From Bacillus aerolatus (GTDB taxonomy: Bacteria; Bacillota; Bacilli; Bacillales; Domibacillaceae), in the NCBI RefSeq assembly GCF_009183655.1, contig NZ_WEIO01000009.1:62001-126000 (forward strand): a DNA stretch of 64,000 nucleotides, given 5' to 3'. Of the stretch, positions 46,086 through 54,570 are shown piece after piece. Within the stretch, counting starts at the first letter, position 1. Each line of letters starts with the position of its first letter. A model generated the notes under the pieces. The model saw only the letters and a list, made by a program, of their open reading frames with translations, did no database searches and was not told where the DNA came from. The translations under genes were made by a program, and so were the position numbers.

Positions 46086-47480
46086 ATGAAGAAACCGGCA
46101 TTGAAAATGGCGCTTGCGGCTTCATTAACTTTTAGTGCATTTGGCACTCAAGCTGTATTGGCCAAGCCTTCTGAAGCGGTACAATCGCAGCCTTACAAAG
46201 TGTTCGATAACAAGGTTATTAACGAGATCAACGTCGACAACATTTATAACAACATTGATTATTTGGCGAAAGTGCCGCGCGTGGCCGGTACGGAAGCCGA
46301 ATACAATGCCGTTCAGTTTATTAAGAGTGAATTTGAATCGTATGGATATGGTGTTGATATTCAAGAGTTTACCTTCACAGGCTATACACCGCCGAGCAGC
46401 ATGGAATTAACTGTCGATGGATTTGAAGGAGAATTGAATCCGTCTTCCTTTACATACACGCCGAGCGGTGATGTAACAGGAGAACTTGTCCTCGCCGGGT
46501 TAGGGAAAAAAGAAGAACTTGCTGATATTGATTTGACCGGTAAAATTGCCCTTATTAAACGCGGTGAAATTACATTTGGTGAAAAAGTATTAAACGCAAC
46601 AGCAACAGGAGCCGCTGGAGTCATTATTTATAACAATGCCGATGGCGCAGTAAATGGTACGCTTGGTGAAGCACGAGAAGATTATGCCCCTGCCATTGCA
46701 TTAACAAAAGCAGAAGGTGAAGCACTAGCAGCCCATGTTCAGAGTGGCACTGTGAGCGCTTCCTTGAAAGTGGAAGGAGCGGTGACAGAAGAGAGAACGT
46801 CTCACAATGTCATTGCGACAAAAAAACCAACGAATAAAAAGAAAGCGAATAACGATGTGATCGTAGTCGGCGCCCATCATGATTCTGTCGAACTGGCACC
46901 TGGAGCGAATGATGATGCGTCCGGAACAGCAACGACATTAGAGCTTGCCCGTGTGCTGAAAAATGTACCGACAGATACCGAAATCCGCTTTATCACTTTT
47001 GGAGCGGAAGAGCTTGGACTGATCGGTTCTACCCATTACGTGGACAACCTGCCTGAGGATGAGTTAAACCGCATCATTGCCAACTTCAACCTCGACATGG
47101 TTGGAAGCAAAGATGCTGGTGACTTGGTGATGATGACGGCAGACGGTGAGCCAAACCTCGTAACAGAACTTGCACAGGAATCGAGCAAGCGGTTGAATGG
47201 GGAAGCAACACCATACGCTCAAGGAGGGCGCAGTGATCATGTGCCATTTGCTGAAGCTGGCATCCCGGCCGCTTTATTCATCCATGATCCAGTTGAGCCA
47301 TGGTATCATACACCTGAAGACACAATCGATAAGATCAGCAAAGAGAAGCTTCAGGATGTGGCTGAAATTGTCGGAACGGCTGTGTACGATAAAGCCCGTT
47401 TCGATAACACGGGAACTAAGGCTAAAAAAGTGAAAAAAGAAAAGAACATAGAGTTGTATCACAATAAAGATGTTAAATAG
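46086..47480 (+). CDS. ywaD: Secreted M28-family aminopeptidase (YwaD-like)
   Basis: 464 residues. A signal peptide is cleaved near VLA (about residue 26), followed by a PA domain (about 120-240) inserted before a zinc peptidase domain. Zinc ligands typical of M28 are visible: VGAHHDSV, GANDDASG, TFGAEELGL, NFNLDMVG and WYHTPEDT. The protein is secreted and removes N-terminal residues from peptides. GGAGG precedes the ATG. The Lys-rich C-terminal tail (KKVKKEK) may bind the cell wall. Confidence 0.92.
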   Translation: MKKPALKMALAASLTFSAFGTQAVLAKPSEAVQSQPYKVFDNKVINEINVDNIYNNIDYLAKVPRVAGTEAEYNAVQFIKSEFESYGYGVDIQEFTFTGYTPPSSMELTVDGFEGELNPSSFTYTPSGDVTGELVLAGLGKKEELADIDLTGKIALIKRGEITFGEKVLNATATGAAGVIIYNNADGAVNGTLGEAREDYAPAIALTKAEGEALAAHVQSGTVSASLKVEGAVTEERTSHNVIATKKPTNKKKANNDVIVVGAHHDSVELAPGANDDASGTATTLELARVLKNVPTDTEIRFITFGAEELGLIGSTHYVDNLPEDELNRIIANFNLDMVGSKDAGDLVMMTADGEPNLVTELAQESSKRLNGEATPYAQGGRSDHVPFAEAGIPAALFIHDPVEPWYHTPEDTIDKISKEKLQDVAEIVGTAVYDKARFDNTGTKAKKVKKEKNIELYHNKDVK

Positions 47481-47737
47481 TTAACTAACTCCATCCTTCC
47501 AAAGAAGTGAGCATACAGTCGTATGAACTTCTTGTGGGAGGATTTTTCTTCCTACTTATTACCCTTCTGTATCTTTTTCATTCGTTGACTTTAGGAACAA
47601 TCCTCCTATTAAAGTAAACTTATTCCACGTGTATAATATAAAATATGGAAAATAAATGAGTTTAGTTTTAAAGAAACTATTTAATTTTAACTAGATAACA
47701 AATAAGAAAGTGGATGAATAGCACAGAGGTGAGCAAA

Positions 47738-48169
47738 ATGAGCCAAGCAAGCATGCTGGGGGATATTCAAGCAGCGATTTCAGGAAGTATCGCTGCTATT
47801 CAAGAAAAAATCGAACGGCTGGAACAGGCGAAGCGAGATATTAACGCAGAACAGGACCAATGCACATCAGAGATTAAGAAGATCGATCAGCCAGCGCTTG
47901 GCAACAGCTGGACAGGCAGCCGGGCAGATAGCTTTGATGATTCGCGGGATGCCGCTTTAAAAGAGATGGAGAGAATCGTAAGCGAAGAGTATGACAGTTA
48001 TATTCAAAGCATTGAAAACAAGATCGCTCTTTTGAAAATAGAGCTTGCCGCTGCACAGGCGGCGAGTGCTGTCGCGCAAGGAGCAGAACGGCTTCTTGAT
48101 AAAGGAGAAGAATTTGTAGAGGACGTCGGAAATACGATCAATAGTTTGAAAGGGTGGCTGTTTAATTAA
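47738..48169 (+). CDS. YwqH-like DUF5082 protein, LXG toxin partner
   Basis: 143-residue helical protein with WTG near residue 59 (NSWTGSRADSFDD), as in WXG100-like partners, and a C-terminal coiled coil. In B. subtilis the equivalent YwqH precedes YwqI and the LXG toxin YwqJ and helps deliver it through the type VII (Yuk) secretion system. ATG 47738 has GAGGTGA 6 bases upstream. The stop overlaps the next start (TAATG), so the two are coupled. No secretion genes are in the window. Confidence 0.85.
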   Translation: MSQASMLGDIQAAISGSIAAIQEKIERLEQAKRDINAEQDQCTSEIKKIDQPALGNSWTGSRADSFDDSRDAALKEMERIVSEEYDSYIQSIENKIALLKIELAAAQAASAVAQGAERLLDKGEEFVEDVGNTINSLKGWLFN

Positions 48170-48435
48170 TGGGGACAATAAAATTAGATCATAGCGCCGT
48201 AGTCGAGCAGCTTGAAAAGGTGAAAACAGCGCTGAATAACATTGTGCTGCCGGAACCGTCTGTGGAGTCACTTGGGCAAAATGAACTGGACTACACGACG
48301 AAATGGAAAGAGCGGGAAGCGAACATCCATAAAAATATTTTGCAGTATATCGAAGTTGTCACGAAGAACATAGAAGATACGCGGGCGAACGTCGATTTAC
48401 TCAAAGAGCAAGATGAGGCGATCGTCAACAAATGA
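48169..48435 (+). CDS. YwqI-like DUF5344 protein, LXG toxin partner
   Basis: 88 residues, all-helical, beginning MGTIKLDHSAVVEQLEKV and resembling YwqI/DUF5344. It overlaps the toxin gene by 4 bp (ATGA). Such small helical proteins dimerise with the LXG N-terminus and form the targeting complex for type VII secretion. Confidence 0.83.
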   Translation: MGTIKLDHSAVVEQLEKVKTALNNIVLPEPSVESLGQNELDYTTKWKEREANIHKNILQYIEVVTKNIEDTRANVDLLKEQDEAIVNK

Positions 48436-50426
48436 TCGTATCAGAAGGTTACGCAGCAGTCAGCAGCAAAGTTTACGAAGCCGCCACATTGAAAGCCGCC
48501 ATGGACGCACGGAAAAAGGAATATAGTGCATTAAAAGGACAGTTAGACAATTTGAGGAAAGAAATGAACGCAATCGCGACGATGGAAGAAGAAATGCAAG
48601 GGGACGGAGCGGAAGCGATCAAAGCGTTTTATAAAGCACAAATAAATGTTGTAGACGCTTGGACGGAGTTTATTAGCGTACAAGTTGCTTTCTTCAAAGG
48701 GATTGCCGGTATGGCGGAAGATGCCAACTTGTCAGGGGAAACGATCGTCAAAGTGCCTTTTTTAGAAATAGAAACCGCCAATGGTCTCAGCAATGCCAAT
48801 ATGATGGTTACCTCACAGCGGGAAGATCTTCAAAAAATTTTCGACCAAATTAATGATATTCTATCTTTAGATATGTATTCGAGAGAGACATTCGACGAGC
48901 ATATGGAAAAGGCGGAAGAAAAACGGACAAAAACCATTGTCGCAGTGAACAAGCTGGACAGCGATTTGACATCCGAATATGTCAAATCTGAACTTGAAGA
49001 AGTAAACGTCATTCAACTGTTTAGCGAACTAATGAAAGCCTCCACTAAGGGCGGCAAGATTTCTCCGATCTACTTCGACAGCCAAGCTTATGAGAACAGT
49101 GAAATATACAAGGTACAGGACGAAATCGCCCAACAGTCAGCGGACTACGTCCAGTATAAAGAAGATCAAGCCTACGCCCGGGAGATGGCGAAAAAAGCGA
49201 TCGAGCTGGAAAACAGGCCGTGGCATGAAAAAGCATGGGATACCGTCTCCACCTTTACGGGAGAGGTGACCGGCTATTATGATTACAAGAGGGCGACAGA
49301 AGGCATTGATCCTGTGACCGGCGAAAAACTAAGTGACGCCGAGCGCATTGCAGCCGGCGCCATGGCTCTCGCCGGATTTATCCCGGTCGTTGGCTGGGCG
49401 GGACGAGCGGCAAAAGGTGGAAATGCGATTTACAAAACCGCCAAAGGCGTAAATGCCGCCGCCCACACACTGGACGCCTACAAATCAACCAAAGCGTTCG
49501 ACGTGCTCCAGCAAACCGAAATGGGCATTTACGGCCTCGTTGCAGCGAATGGCTTCTCTGAATATTTAACCGGCGAGGACATGTTCGGCAATGAATTGAC
49601 GGAGGAACAGAGGAAACAAAGCCTTTTCCAAGCGACAACGATCACCGGCATCGGAGCGGCCGCTAAATACATAGACAGCCGTGGAGCCGTAAAACCCCCG
49701 TACAGCCGGGAATATATCAACGGACAGTTGAATAAAGCAAGGCAGACACTTAACGACCTTGGCCGCAAAGTGGGCAGTCTTGAAGTGCCGGTTGGATTCC
49801 AGCAGCGAAGTATGAGCACCGGCATGTTTTCTGTTTCCCAGCCCGGATTTGAAACAAAAACAGTGAATGATCTTATACAGCAATTTTCATCTAAGACAGA
49901 TAGAGGGGTTGTCACTAAGGGAACGGGTGAAGCTGACAGGGTTAATGATGCATTAGAAACAGCGAGAGCCCAGCAGCGTTCTGTAATAGATGCTGTGGAA
50001 AACGGGGCATTGCCTTTAGAAAAAACAAAGCATAAAGGCAACTACGGCGAAATGAAAATGGATGACTTTTTTGAAAGTCAAGGGTACACCCGAATTAGTT
50101 CGGATAGGGTGACTGATTTAGATGATAAAATCATTAAAGGTATTGATGGGGTTTATGAGAACTCAAATCCCCCGCCAAAATACGTGATCGCAGAATCGAA
50201 ATATGGAAGCTCTAGGCTAGGCAATACAAGAGATGGAAGACAAATGAGTGATAATTGGGTGGAGGGAAGTGAAAGGCTAGACACGGCAGTATCCAAAGAA
50301 GTAGCTGATGAAATTAGAATGGAAGCTATCTTAAACCCGGAGAATGTACAAAAAGTTTTAATTAAAATCGACAAAAACGGAAGCGTTTCAAGACATGCTC
50401 TTGATGATGCAGGAAAAGTCCAATAG
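48432..50426 (+). CDS. LXG polymorphic toxin with PoNe-like DNase C-terminus
   Basis: 664 residues. The N-terminal LXG domain (about 1-200) targets type VII secretion. A pre-toxin region (about 255-330; GEVTGYYDYKRATEG and two hydrophobic glycine-rich segments) and a linker (to about 500) follow. The last ~130 residues fit the PoNe DNase fold of the PD-(D/E)XK class: NYGEMK, GIDGVY and the ExK in AESKYG. The next gene encodes a PoNi-like immunity protein, which supports this. It is translationally coupled to its two partners. The linker (49588-49927) is duplicated downstream in front of a different toxin tip. Confidence 0.88.
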   Translation: MIVSEGYAAVSSKVYEAATLKAAMDARKKEYSALKGQLDNLRKEMNAIATMEEEMQGDGAEAIKAFYKAQINVVDAWTEFISVQVAFFKGIAGMAEDANLSGETIVKVPFLEIETANGLSNANMMVTSQREDLQKIFDQINDILSLDMYSRETFDEHMEKAEEKRTKTIVAVNKLDSDLTSEYVKSELEEVNVIQLFSELMKASTKGGKISPIYFDSQAYENSEIYKVQDEIAQQSADYVQYKEDQAYAREMAKKAIELENRPWHEKAWDTVSTFTGEVTGYYDYKRATEGIDPVTGEKLSDAERIAAGAMALAGFIPVVGWAGRAAKGGNAIYKTAKGVNAAAHTLDAYKSTKAFDVLQQTEMGIYGLVAANGFSEYLTGEDMFGNELTEEQRKQSLFQATTITGIGAAAKYIDSRGAVKPPYSREYINGQLNKARQTLNDLGRKVGSLEVPVGFQQRSMSTGMFSVSQPGFETKTVNDLIQQFSSKTDRGVVTKGTGEADRVNDALETARAQQRSVIDAVENGALPLEKTKHKGNYGEMKMDDFFESQGYTRISSDRVTDLDDKIIKGIDGVYENSNPPPKYVIAESKYGSSRLGNTRDGRQMSDNWVEGSERLDTAVSKEVADEIRMEAILNPENVQKVLIKIDKNGSVSRHALDDAGKVQ

Positions 50427-50458
50427 CATATAGAATGTGAAGATTGGGAGGAGAAATT

Positions 50459-51178
50459 ATGATAAGAGATACCATAAAAGAGGAGAGTTACTTCAATAGT
50501 TTTTTAGAGTATGAAAACGAAAGAATTGAGAAATTCACTTCATTAGCGCATTCAGTTATTAACCAAAGAGGAGAAGATGATATAGGGGTTAAGCGGGCGT
50601 ATATTTCTTTGCAGGGTTTTTATTTTAATAAGTTAAGAGCGTTATATTCATCCGGTGCTTCTCTAGAGGAAATAAAAGAATTTTTTCCTGAAGTGATAAA
50701 TATCATGGAAAAAACTTGGTCAGCGAATAGTGGTTATGTGCAAATGTTATGGATGGTATCTATAGGAATTATGCTCGATGTTCCAAATAATGATTTTAGA
50801 AAATTAGAAACAATGATAGAGAGAGAAGGATTACAGGACTATTTAATTGATTTTCTAATCCAACCTAAGAATGAGGATTGGAAAGAGGTTTCTCCAAACT
50901 TTGCATTCAACCTTCCTTATCAGTTTCTCAAAAGTGTTATTACGACATCCGATAAATCGGAAGCAACGGCTCTTTTAAAAAACTACTTGCAAAATGAATG
51001 GTATGAAGGACATAATGATACAGGGTGGTATGACACTCATAAAAGTAGTAATGATACGTATAGCGGCTATTGGAGTTTCGAAAGCGGAGCCCTTGCAAAG
51101 ATATTGAATTTAGATGATAGTACATTAAAGAATATCCCTTATTATCCATATGATATGGTACATTATGGAGAGAACTAA
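50459..51178 (+). CDS. PoNi-like immunity protein (DUF1910/DUF1911)
   Basis: 239 residues, mostly helical, with the C-terminal block YSGYWSFESGALAKILNLDD typical of DUF1911/PoNi immunity proteins that neutralise PoNe DNases. ATG 50459 has GGGAGGAG 7 bases upstream; the frame's TTG at 50444 is not needed. It lies 32 bp after the toxin and before a strong terminator, so toxin and antidote share one transcript. Confidence 0.85.
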   Translation: MIRDTIKEESYFNSFLEYENERIEKFTSLAHSVINQRGEDDIGVKRAYISLQGFYFNKLRALYSSGASLEEIKEFFPEVINIMEKTWSANSGYVQMLWMVSIGIMLDVPNNDFRKLETMIEREGLQDYLIDFLIQPKNEDWKEVSPNFAFNLPYQFLKSVITTSDKSEATALLKNYLQNEWYEGHNDTGWYDTHKSSNDTYSGYWSFESGALAKILNLDDSTLKNIPYYPYDMVHYGEN

Positions 51179-51193
51179 GAAATAAATTAGTAT

Positions 51194-51243
51194 AGAGCTG
51201 TTCCAAAGGTCAATGAATAATTGACTGTGGAACAGCTCTTCTT
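51194..51243 (+). terminator. Terminator of the toxin-immunity operon
   Basis: Perfect 12 bp stem AGAGCTGTTCCA/TGGAACAGCTCT, then TCTT. It cuts off the silent cassette downstream. Confidence 0.8.
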
Positions 51244-51263
51244 GCGATTAATCAAGAAATGCA

Positions 51264-51587
51264 GCAATGAACTGACCGAGGAACAGAGGAAACAAAGCCT
51301 CCTACAGGTATGGAGCGGCGGCTAAATACATAGACAGCCGTGGAGCCGTAAAACCTCCGTACAGCCGGGAATACGTTAACAGCCAGCTGAATAAAGCAAG
51401 GCAGACACTTAACGACCTTGGCCGTAAAGTGGGCAGTTTGCAAGTACCAACCGGGGTTCGTGCATATAGTTACAACGCTAATGGTATGACCTTGCCTCAC
51501 TTTGCTGTGGAAACAAGAACAGCGAATGATCTTATGCAGCAGTTTTCATCTAGAGCAGATAGCGGTACTGTTACTAAGGGGACGGAG
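51264..51587 (+). repeat. Second copy of the LXG linker (homology to 49588-49927)
   Basis: About 325-340 bp match the toxin linker with high identity (for example CAGACACTTAACGACCTTGG in both). An internal deletion of roughly 15-20 bp near 51300 breaks the frame. The match stops just after ACTAAGG-GACGG in both, exactly where the two toxin tips begin to differ. Direct orientation, about 1.67 kb apart. Confidence 0.85.
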
Positions 51588-52046
51588 GAAGTTATTGAGG
51601 AAGGTTCTAAGGCTGATTTCACAGGTAAACTACGAGGTGTAGATATTACTTTAGAAGGAATGAAAACAAAAGAAATAATATATGTAAAGCGAGATAGAAC
51701 AGAATTACAAAATTTAAGAAAAGAGTTTGATAATACAATTAGAAAGCAATTTTTGAGCGATTTATCAAAAGATACAGCGTATTTAAAAGAAGCAGGTTTC
51801 TCTGATACCGATATACTGAAACTACAAAAAGGTAGAGTTCCTGATGGTTGGCAAGTTCATCATAAAGTACCAATAGATGATAGTGGAACAAATAGTTTTG
51901 ATAATCTAATATTAATTCAAAATGAACCTTATCATAAAATTATTACAAACTTTCAAAATAGCTTTGCAAAGCAATTAGTTCCCGGTGAAAAACAAGTAGT
52001 CGATTGGCCGGTTCCTGAAGGAAATTTGTATCCTAAAAAACATTAG
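51429..52046 (+). CDS. Orphan HNH/EndoVII-type toxin cassette lacking an LXG head
   Basis: 206 codons from GTG 51429, but with no ribosome-binding site and directly after the operon terminator, so probably silent. The first ~55 residues equal the toxin linker. The rest is a different tip ending in an HNH-like core (GWQVHHKVPIDDSG, then NLILIQNEPYH). The frame is open further upstream to 51276, where it meets the deletion in the linker copy. Recombination through the linker could join this tip to the LXG head at 48432. DNase activity is inferred from the HH motif. Confidence 0.75.
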   Translation: MGSLQVPTGVRAYSYNANGMTLPHFAVETRTANDLMQQFSSRADSGTVTKGTEEVIEEGSKADFTGKLRGVDITLEGMKTKEIIYVKRDRTELQNLRKEFDNTIRKQFLSDLSKDTAYLKEAGFSDTDILKLQKGRVPDGWQVHHKVPIDDSGTNSFDNLILIQNEPYHKIITNFQNSFAKQLVPGEKQVVDWPVPEGNLYPKKH

Positions 52047-52056
52047 GGGTGGTAAA

Positions 52057-52508
52057 ATGTGGAAGGAAAGGCTGGAAGAAATAATAGAGGAAAAAAATTA
52101 TACGGTGAGCGGATAAACACAGGTGCTAGTGAAGAAGAGTTAACTGAGTTTCAAAAATCCGTTAAAGAAGAGTTACACAATGAATTACCAAATGAATATA
52201 TTAATGTTTTAAAAATAATAAATGGTTTAGAGTTTAATGGGTTTATTTTATATGGAATAGATGAAGTGTTATTGGGGAATAAACCCAATCAACATATTGA
52301 TGGATTAATTACTTCTAATCAGATTTGGTACGAAAATGAAGAACAAAAAAAATATTTGTTTTTAGGGGAAAGTAATATCAGTTGGTATGTATTTGATATA
52401 AATAAAACACAATATATTGAATTAGATAATCCATCAGGAAGAGAAATGGTTAAATTTAAAGAATTTGATGAAATGTTTGAAAAGATACTGTCAGATTCAT
52501 TATTGTAA
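52057..52508 (+). pseudogene. SMI1/KNR4-type immunity gene with frameshift at an A7 run
   Basis: ATG 52057, with AGGGGTGG upstream, begins MWKERLEEIIEE, a typical SMI1/KNR4 N-terminus, but this frame stops at 52116. The rest of the domain (TGASEEELTEFQKSV, LPNEYINVLKIINGLEFNG) is in the next frame. Adding one A to the A7 run at 52091-52097 joins the two perfectly. So the gene is broken by a one-base slip, is a sequencing error, or is expressed by slippage. It is the expected antidote of the orphan HNH tip. Confidence 0.75.
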
Positions 52509-52518
52509 TACATTAAAT

Positions 52519-52722
52519 TTTACTTCCAGCAAGCCATTTGATTTGAAGAATGTGGTTGATATTCCTAAAATATAAAGTAGCTGGACGGGTGAAAAAGTGC
52601 CTGGGGATTACAACACGATCATTAGTGCGAGTAATTATAAAGATTTTATTAATTATATAAACGGGCTTTCAAGTAAAAACTGGGAAAAGCGACAAAAATA
52701 CTTTTATGGACACAAGCTTTAA
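52519..52722 (+). pseudogene. Decayed toxin-tip fragment
   Basis: One frame, broken by TAA at 52573, reads SKPFDLKNVVDIPKI, stop, SWTGEKVPGDYNTI and on to a natural-looking end GHKL before TAA 52722. It resembles the C-terminal end of another toxin cassette; the family was not recognised and there is no start. Confidence 0.4.
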
Positions 52723-52814
52723 ATATTAATAGGTGGTGGTAACTGGTATTTCTAGTTACCATTTCTCTTTGGTAAAGAAGTGAAATAAACATAATTGCAA
52801 CTAAAGAACAATAA

Positions 52815-53000
52815 AGAGTTATTTCGATAAATTGTTAGAAGAGTGGCAAGGCTTTAATAACCCGCTGCCCAAAGCTCAATGGGTTGAGGGGGCCGATTCT
52901 TTCATCTATGAAGGTGGGAAGGATGAAGATGATTATATGGTAGTTTTTGAAAAAGATAAAATAAAAGCTGTTTTCGCTATGAATAACAATAGCGAAAACA
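52815..53000 (+). pseudogene. Fragment of an immunity-type gene
   Basis: A frame without start or ribosome-binding site reads SYFDKLLEEWQGFNNPLPKAQW and FIYEGGKDEDDYMVVFEKD before running into the terminator hairpin at 52963. It looks like the end of an immunity protein belonging to the decayed tip before it. Confidence 0.4.
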
Positions 53001-53006
53001 GCTTTT
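52963..53006. terminator. Bidirectional terminator closing the toxin island
   Basis: Perfect 18 bp stem (AAAAGCTGTTTTCGCTAT and complement) with an 8-base loop, between the island and the convergent MFS gene. Confidence 0.9.
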
Positions 53007-53008
53007 TA

Positions 53009-54205
53009 TTATTTCAATACAGCTGCATTACGTCCTGCGGATTTTTGTTTTCTTTGCCATGTCACTGAAACGATCATTGTGAGAGCAAGGACGACAAGGC
53101 CGAGCAGGAACGGATAGTATATATTCACGTCATACAAGAGGCCGGCGAGTGTCGGGCCGAGTACGTTGCCGATGCTCATATAAGCGTTGTTCATCCCCAT
53201 CGCAAAGCCTTGTTCGTTGCCTGCGAGCTTAGAGATCAGCGTATTCAGCACGGGGCGTAAAATGGATGAAGCGAGAAAAATAATAAGGGTAACAGCAAAA
53301 AATAAAACGTAGCTTGAAGCAAATAGTGATAATAAAAAGCCCGCCGCTGTGACCGCAAGAAATATATTCAGTACGGCGCCTTCACCGTAACGGCGCACGA
53401 TGCGGTCAACGACGAATAATTGTACGATGACACTGACGATGCCGGTGGCGGTAATCATGACGGCGATTTCCTGAGGCGTGGCGCCGAATTCGTTATCAAT
53501 GAACAGCCCGAGAACGGATTCATAGGCCATTAAGCCGAAGCTCATGACGAGTGTGATGACGAGTGGAATAAAGTATGGCTTATGAACAGACTGTGCCAGT
53601 TTCTTCACCATCGGATCTAGATCTGCTTCAGGTGAAAAGCTGCCTGCTTCTCTGCTTTCTTTTAACAAAACAGCAGAAAACACAACAGCAGCAAGACCGA
53701 CAATCGCCGAAACTAACAGCGGCATTTTTAGGCCGAAATCTGCGAGAAATCCGCCGATACCAGGGCCGACTACAATTCCAAGAGACATCGCAGCGGAAAT
53801 AAGGCTATTTCCTTTTGCGCGTTGATCCATTGTCGTAATGTCTGCGACGTAAGCAAAGATAGCCGGGATTAATAAGGCGGCACCGATTCCACCGAGGACG
53901 CGGGAAAAATATAAAACACCGATCGAGTCAGAATAGTAGAAAACAAACATCGATAGGGCCAGCCCGCTAAGCCCGGCGATGATCATAATTCGGCGGCCAT
54001 ATTGATCCGCCCATTTTCCGGCAAGGGGAGACATGATGAGCTGAGCCCCAGCGAAAATGGCGATAATTAAACCAGCGGCCGTACCGCCCTGGCCAATGGA
54101 TACTAAGTATGCCGGCAAAATCGGGATAATAATACCGAAGCTGCCGACGGCAATAAACATATTTATCATTAAAATAATCATTTTTTTGCGTTGTTCCGGT
54201 AACAT
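53009..54205 (-). CDS. MFS multidrug exporter, DHA1 family
   Basis: 398 residues, 12 helices. The MFS motif A is GKWADQYGRR and the antiporter motif C is GIVVGPGIGGFLAD, placing it with Bmr/NorA-type drug:proton antiporters. ATG 54205 has AGAAGGTG upstream; the frame extends back to 54232 without a site. Transcribed alone. The phased TGCAC repeat array lies about 190-350 bp upstream of its start. Confidence 0.87.
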   Translation of the reverse strand: MLPEQRKKMIILMINMFIAVGSFGIIIPILPAYLVSIGQGGTAAGLIIAIFAGAQLIMSPLAGKWADQYGRRIMIIAGLSGLALSMFVFYYSDSIGVLYFSRVLGGIGAALLIPAIFAYVADITTMDQRAKGNSLISAAMSLGIVVGPGIGGFLADFGLKMPLLVSAIVGLAAVVFSAVLLKESREAGSFSPEADLDPMVKKLAQSVHKPYFIPLVITLVMSFGLMAYESVLGLFIDNEFGATPQEIAVMITATGIVSVIVQLFVVDRIVRRYGEGAVLNIFLAVTAAGFLLSLFASSYVLFFAVTLIIFLASSILRPVLNTLISKLAGNEQGFAMGMNNAYMSIGNVLGPTLAGLLYDVNIYYPFLLGLVVLALTMIVSVTWQRKQKSAGRNAAVLK

Positions 54206-54389
54206 TGACGTACACCTTCTTTCTTCGTGCATTTCTTGTTGAAAATGCTGACTATATAATATAACGATGATTGAAGATGAAAGTCAATTGGGTAATTAAA
54301 CTAATTTCGGCGGCGAAAGGTTTCGTCGGTAAAAGTAAGTACAGCGGCTGCATGAAGTGACGATTATGAAAATGATAGTGCCGGGCTAT

Positions 54390-54555
54390 TTTGTGTGCGA
54401 GTTAAAGAGATTTGTGCACAAGTATGTCTGCTTTTTGCACGGGAATTCTTGAAATGTGCACAGCGGCCGGGCTTATGCGCTGGCCATCGCATGTTATTGC
54501 ACGGGTTACATGGATTTATGCACGAGTCCGCTCAACTTGTGCACAAGAATGGCCA
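54390..54555. repeat. Array of about eight degenerate TGCAC repeats with ~21 bp period
   Basis: TGC cores of the pattern TTNNTGCACGAGT begin at 54396, 54415, 54436, 54457, 54476, 54498, 54519 and 54540. The spacings are 19, 21, 21, 19, 22, 21 and 21 bp, or two helical turns each. The first and last good copies read TTGTGCACAAG, themselves palindromic. Sequence between cores is not conserved. It lies between the 3' end of pnkp and the MFS promoter. Confidence 0.7.
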
Positions 54556-54570
54556 ATCACGAGCTCCCGA

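Noticed and set aside
49529-50041. 170-residue minus-strand frame inside the LXG toxin
   Set aside because: It is antisense to a well-supported toxin gene, and long shadow frames are expected there from codon bias.
54390-54555. Short regular repeats could be a CRISPR array
   Set aside because: Cores are only about 10 bases, degenerate, with a ~21 bp period; there are no 28-37 bp repeats, no uniform spacers and no cas genes nearby.
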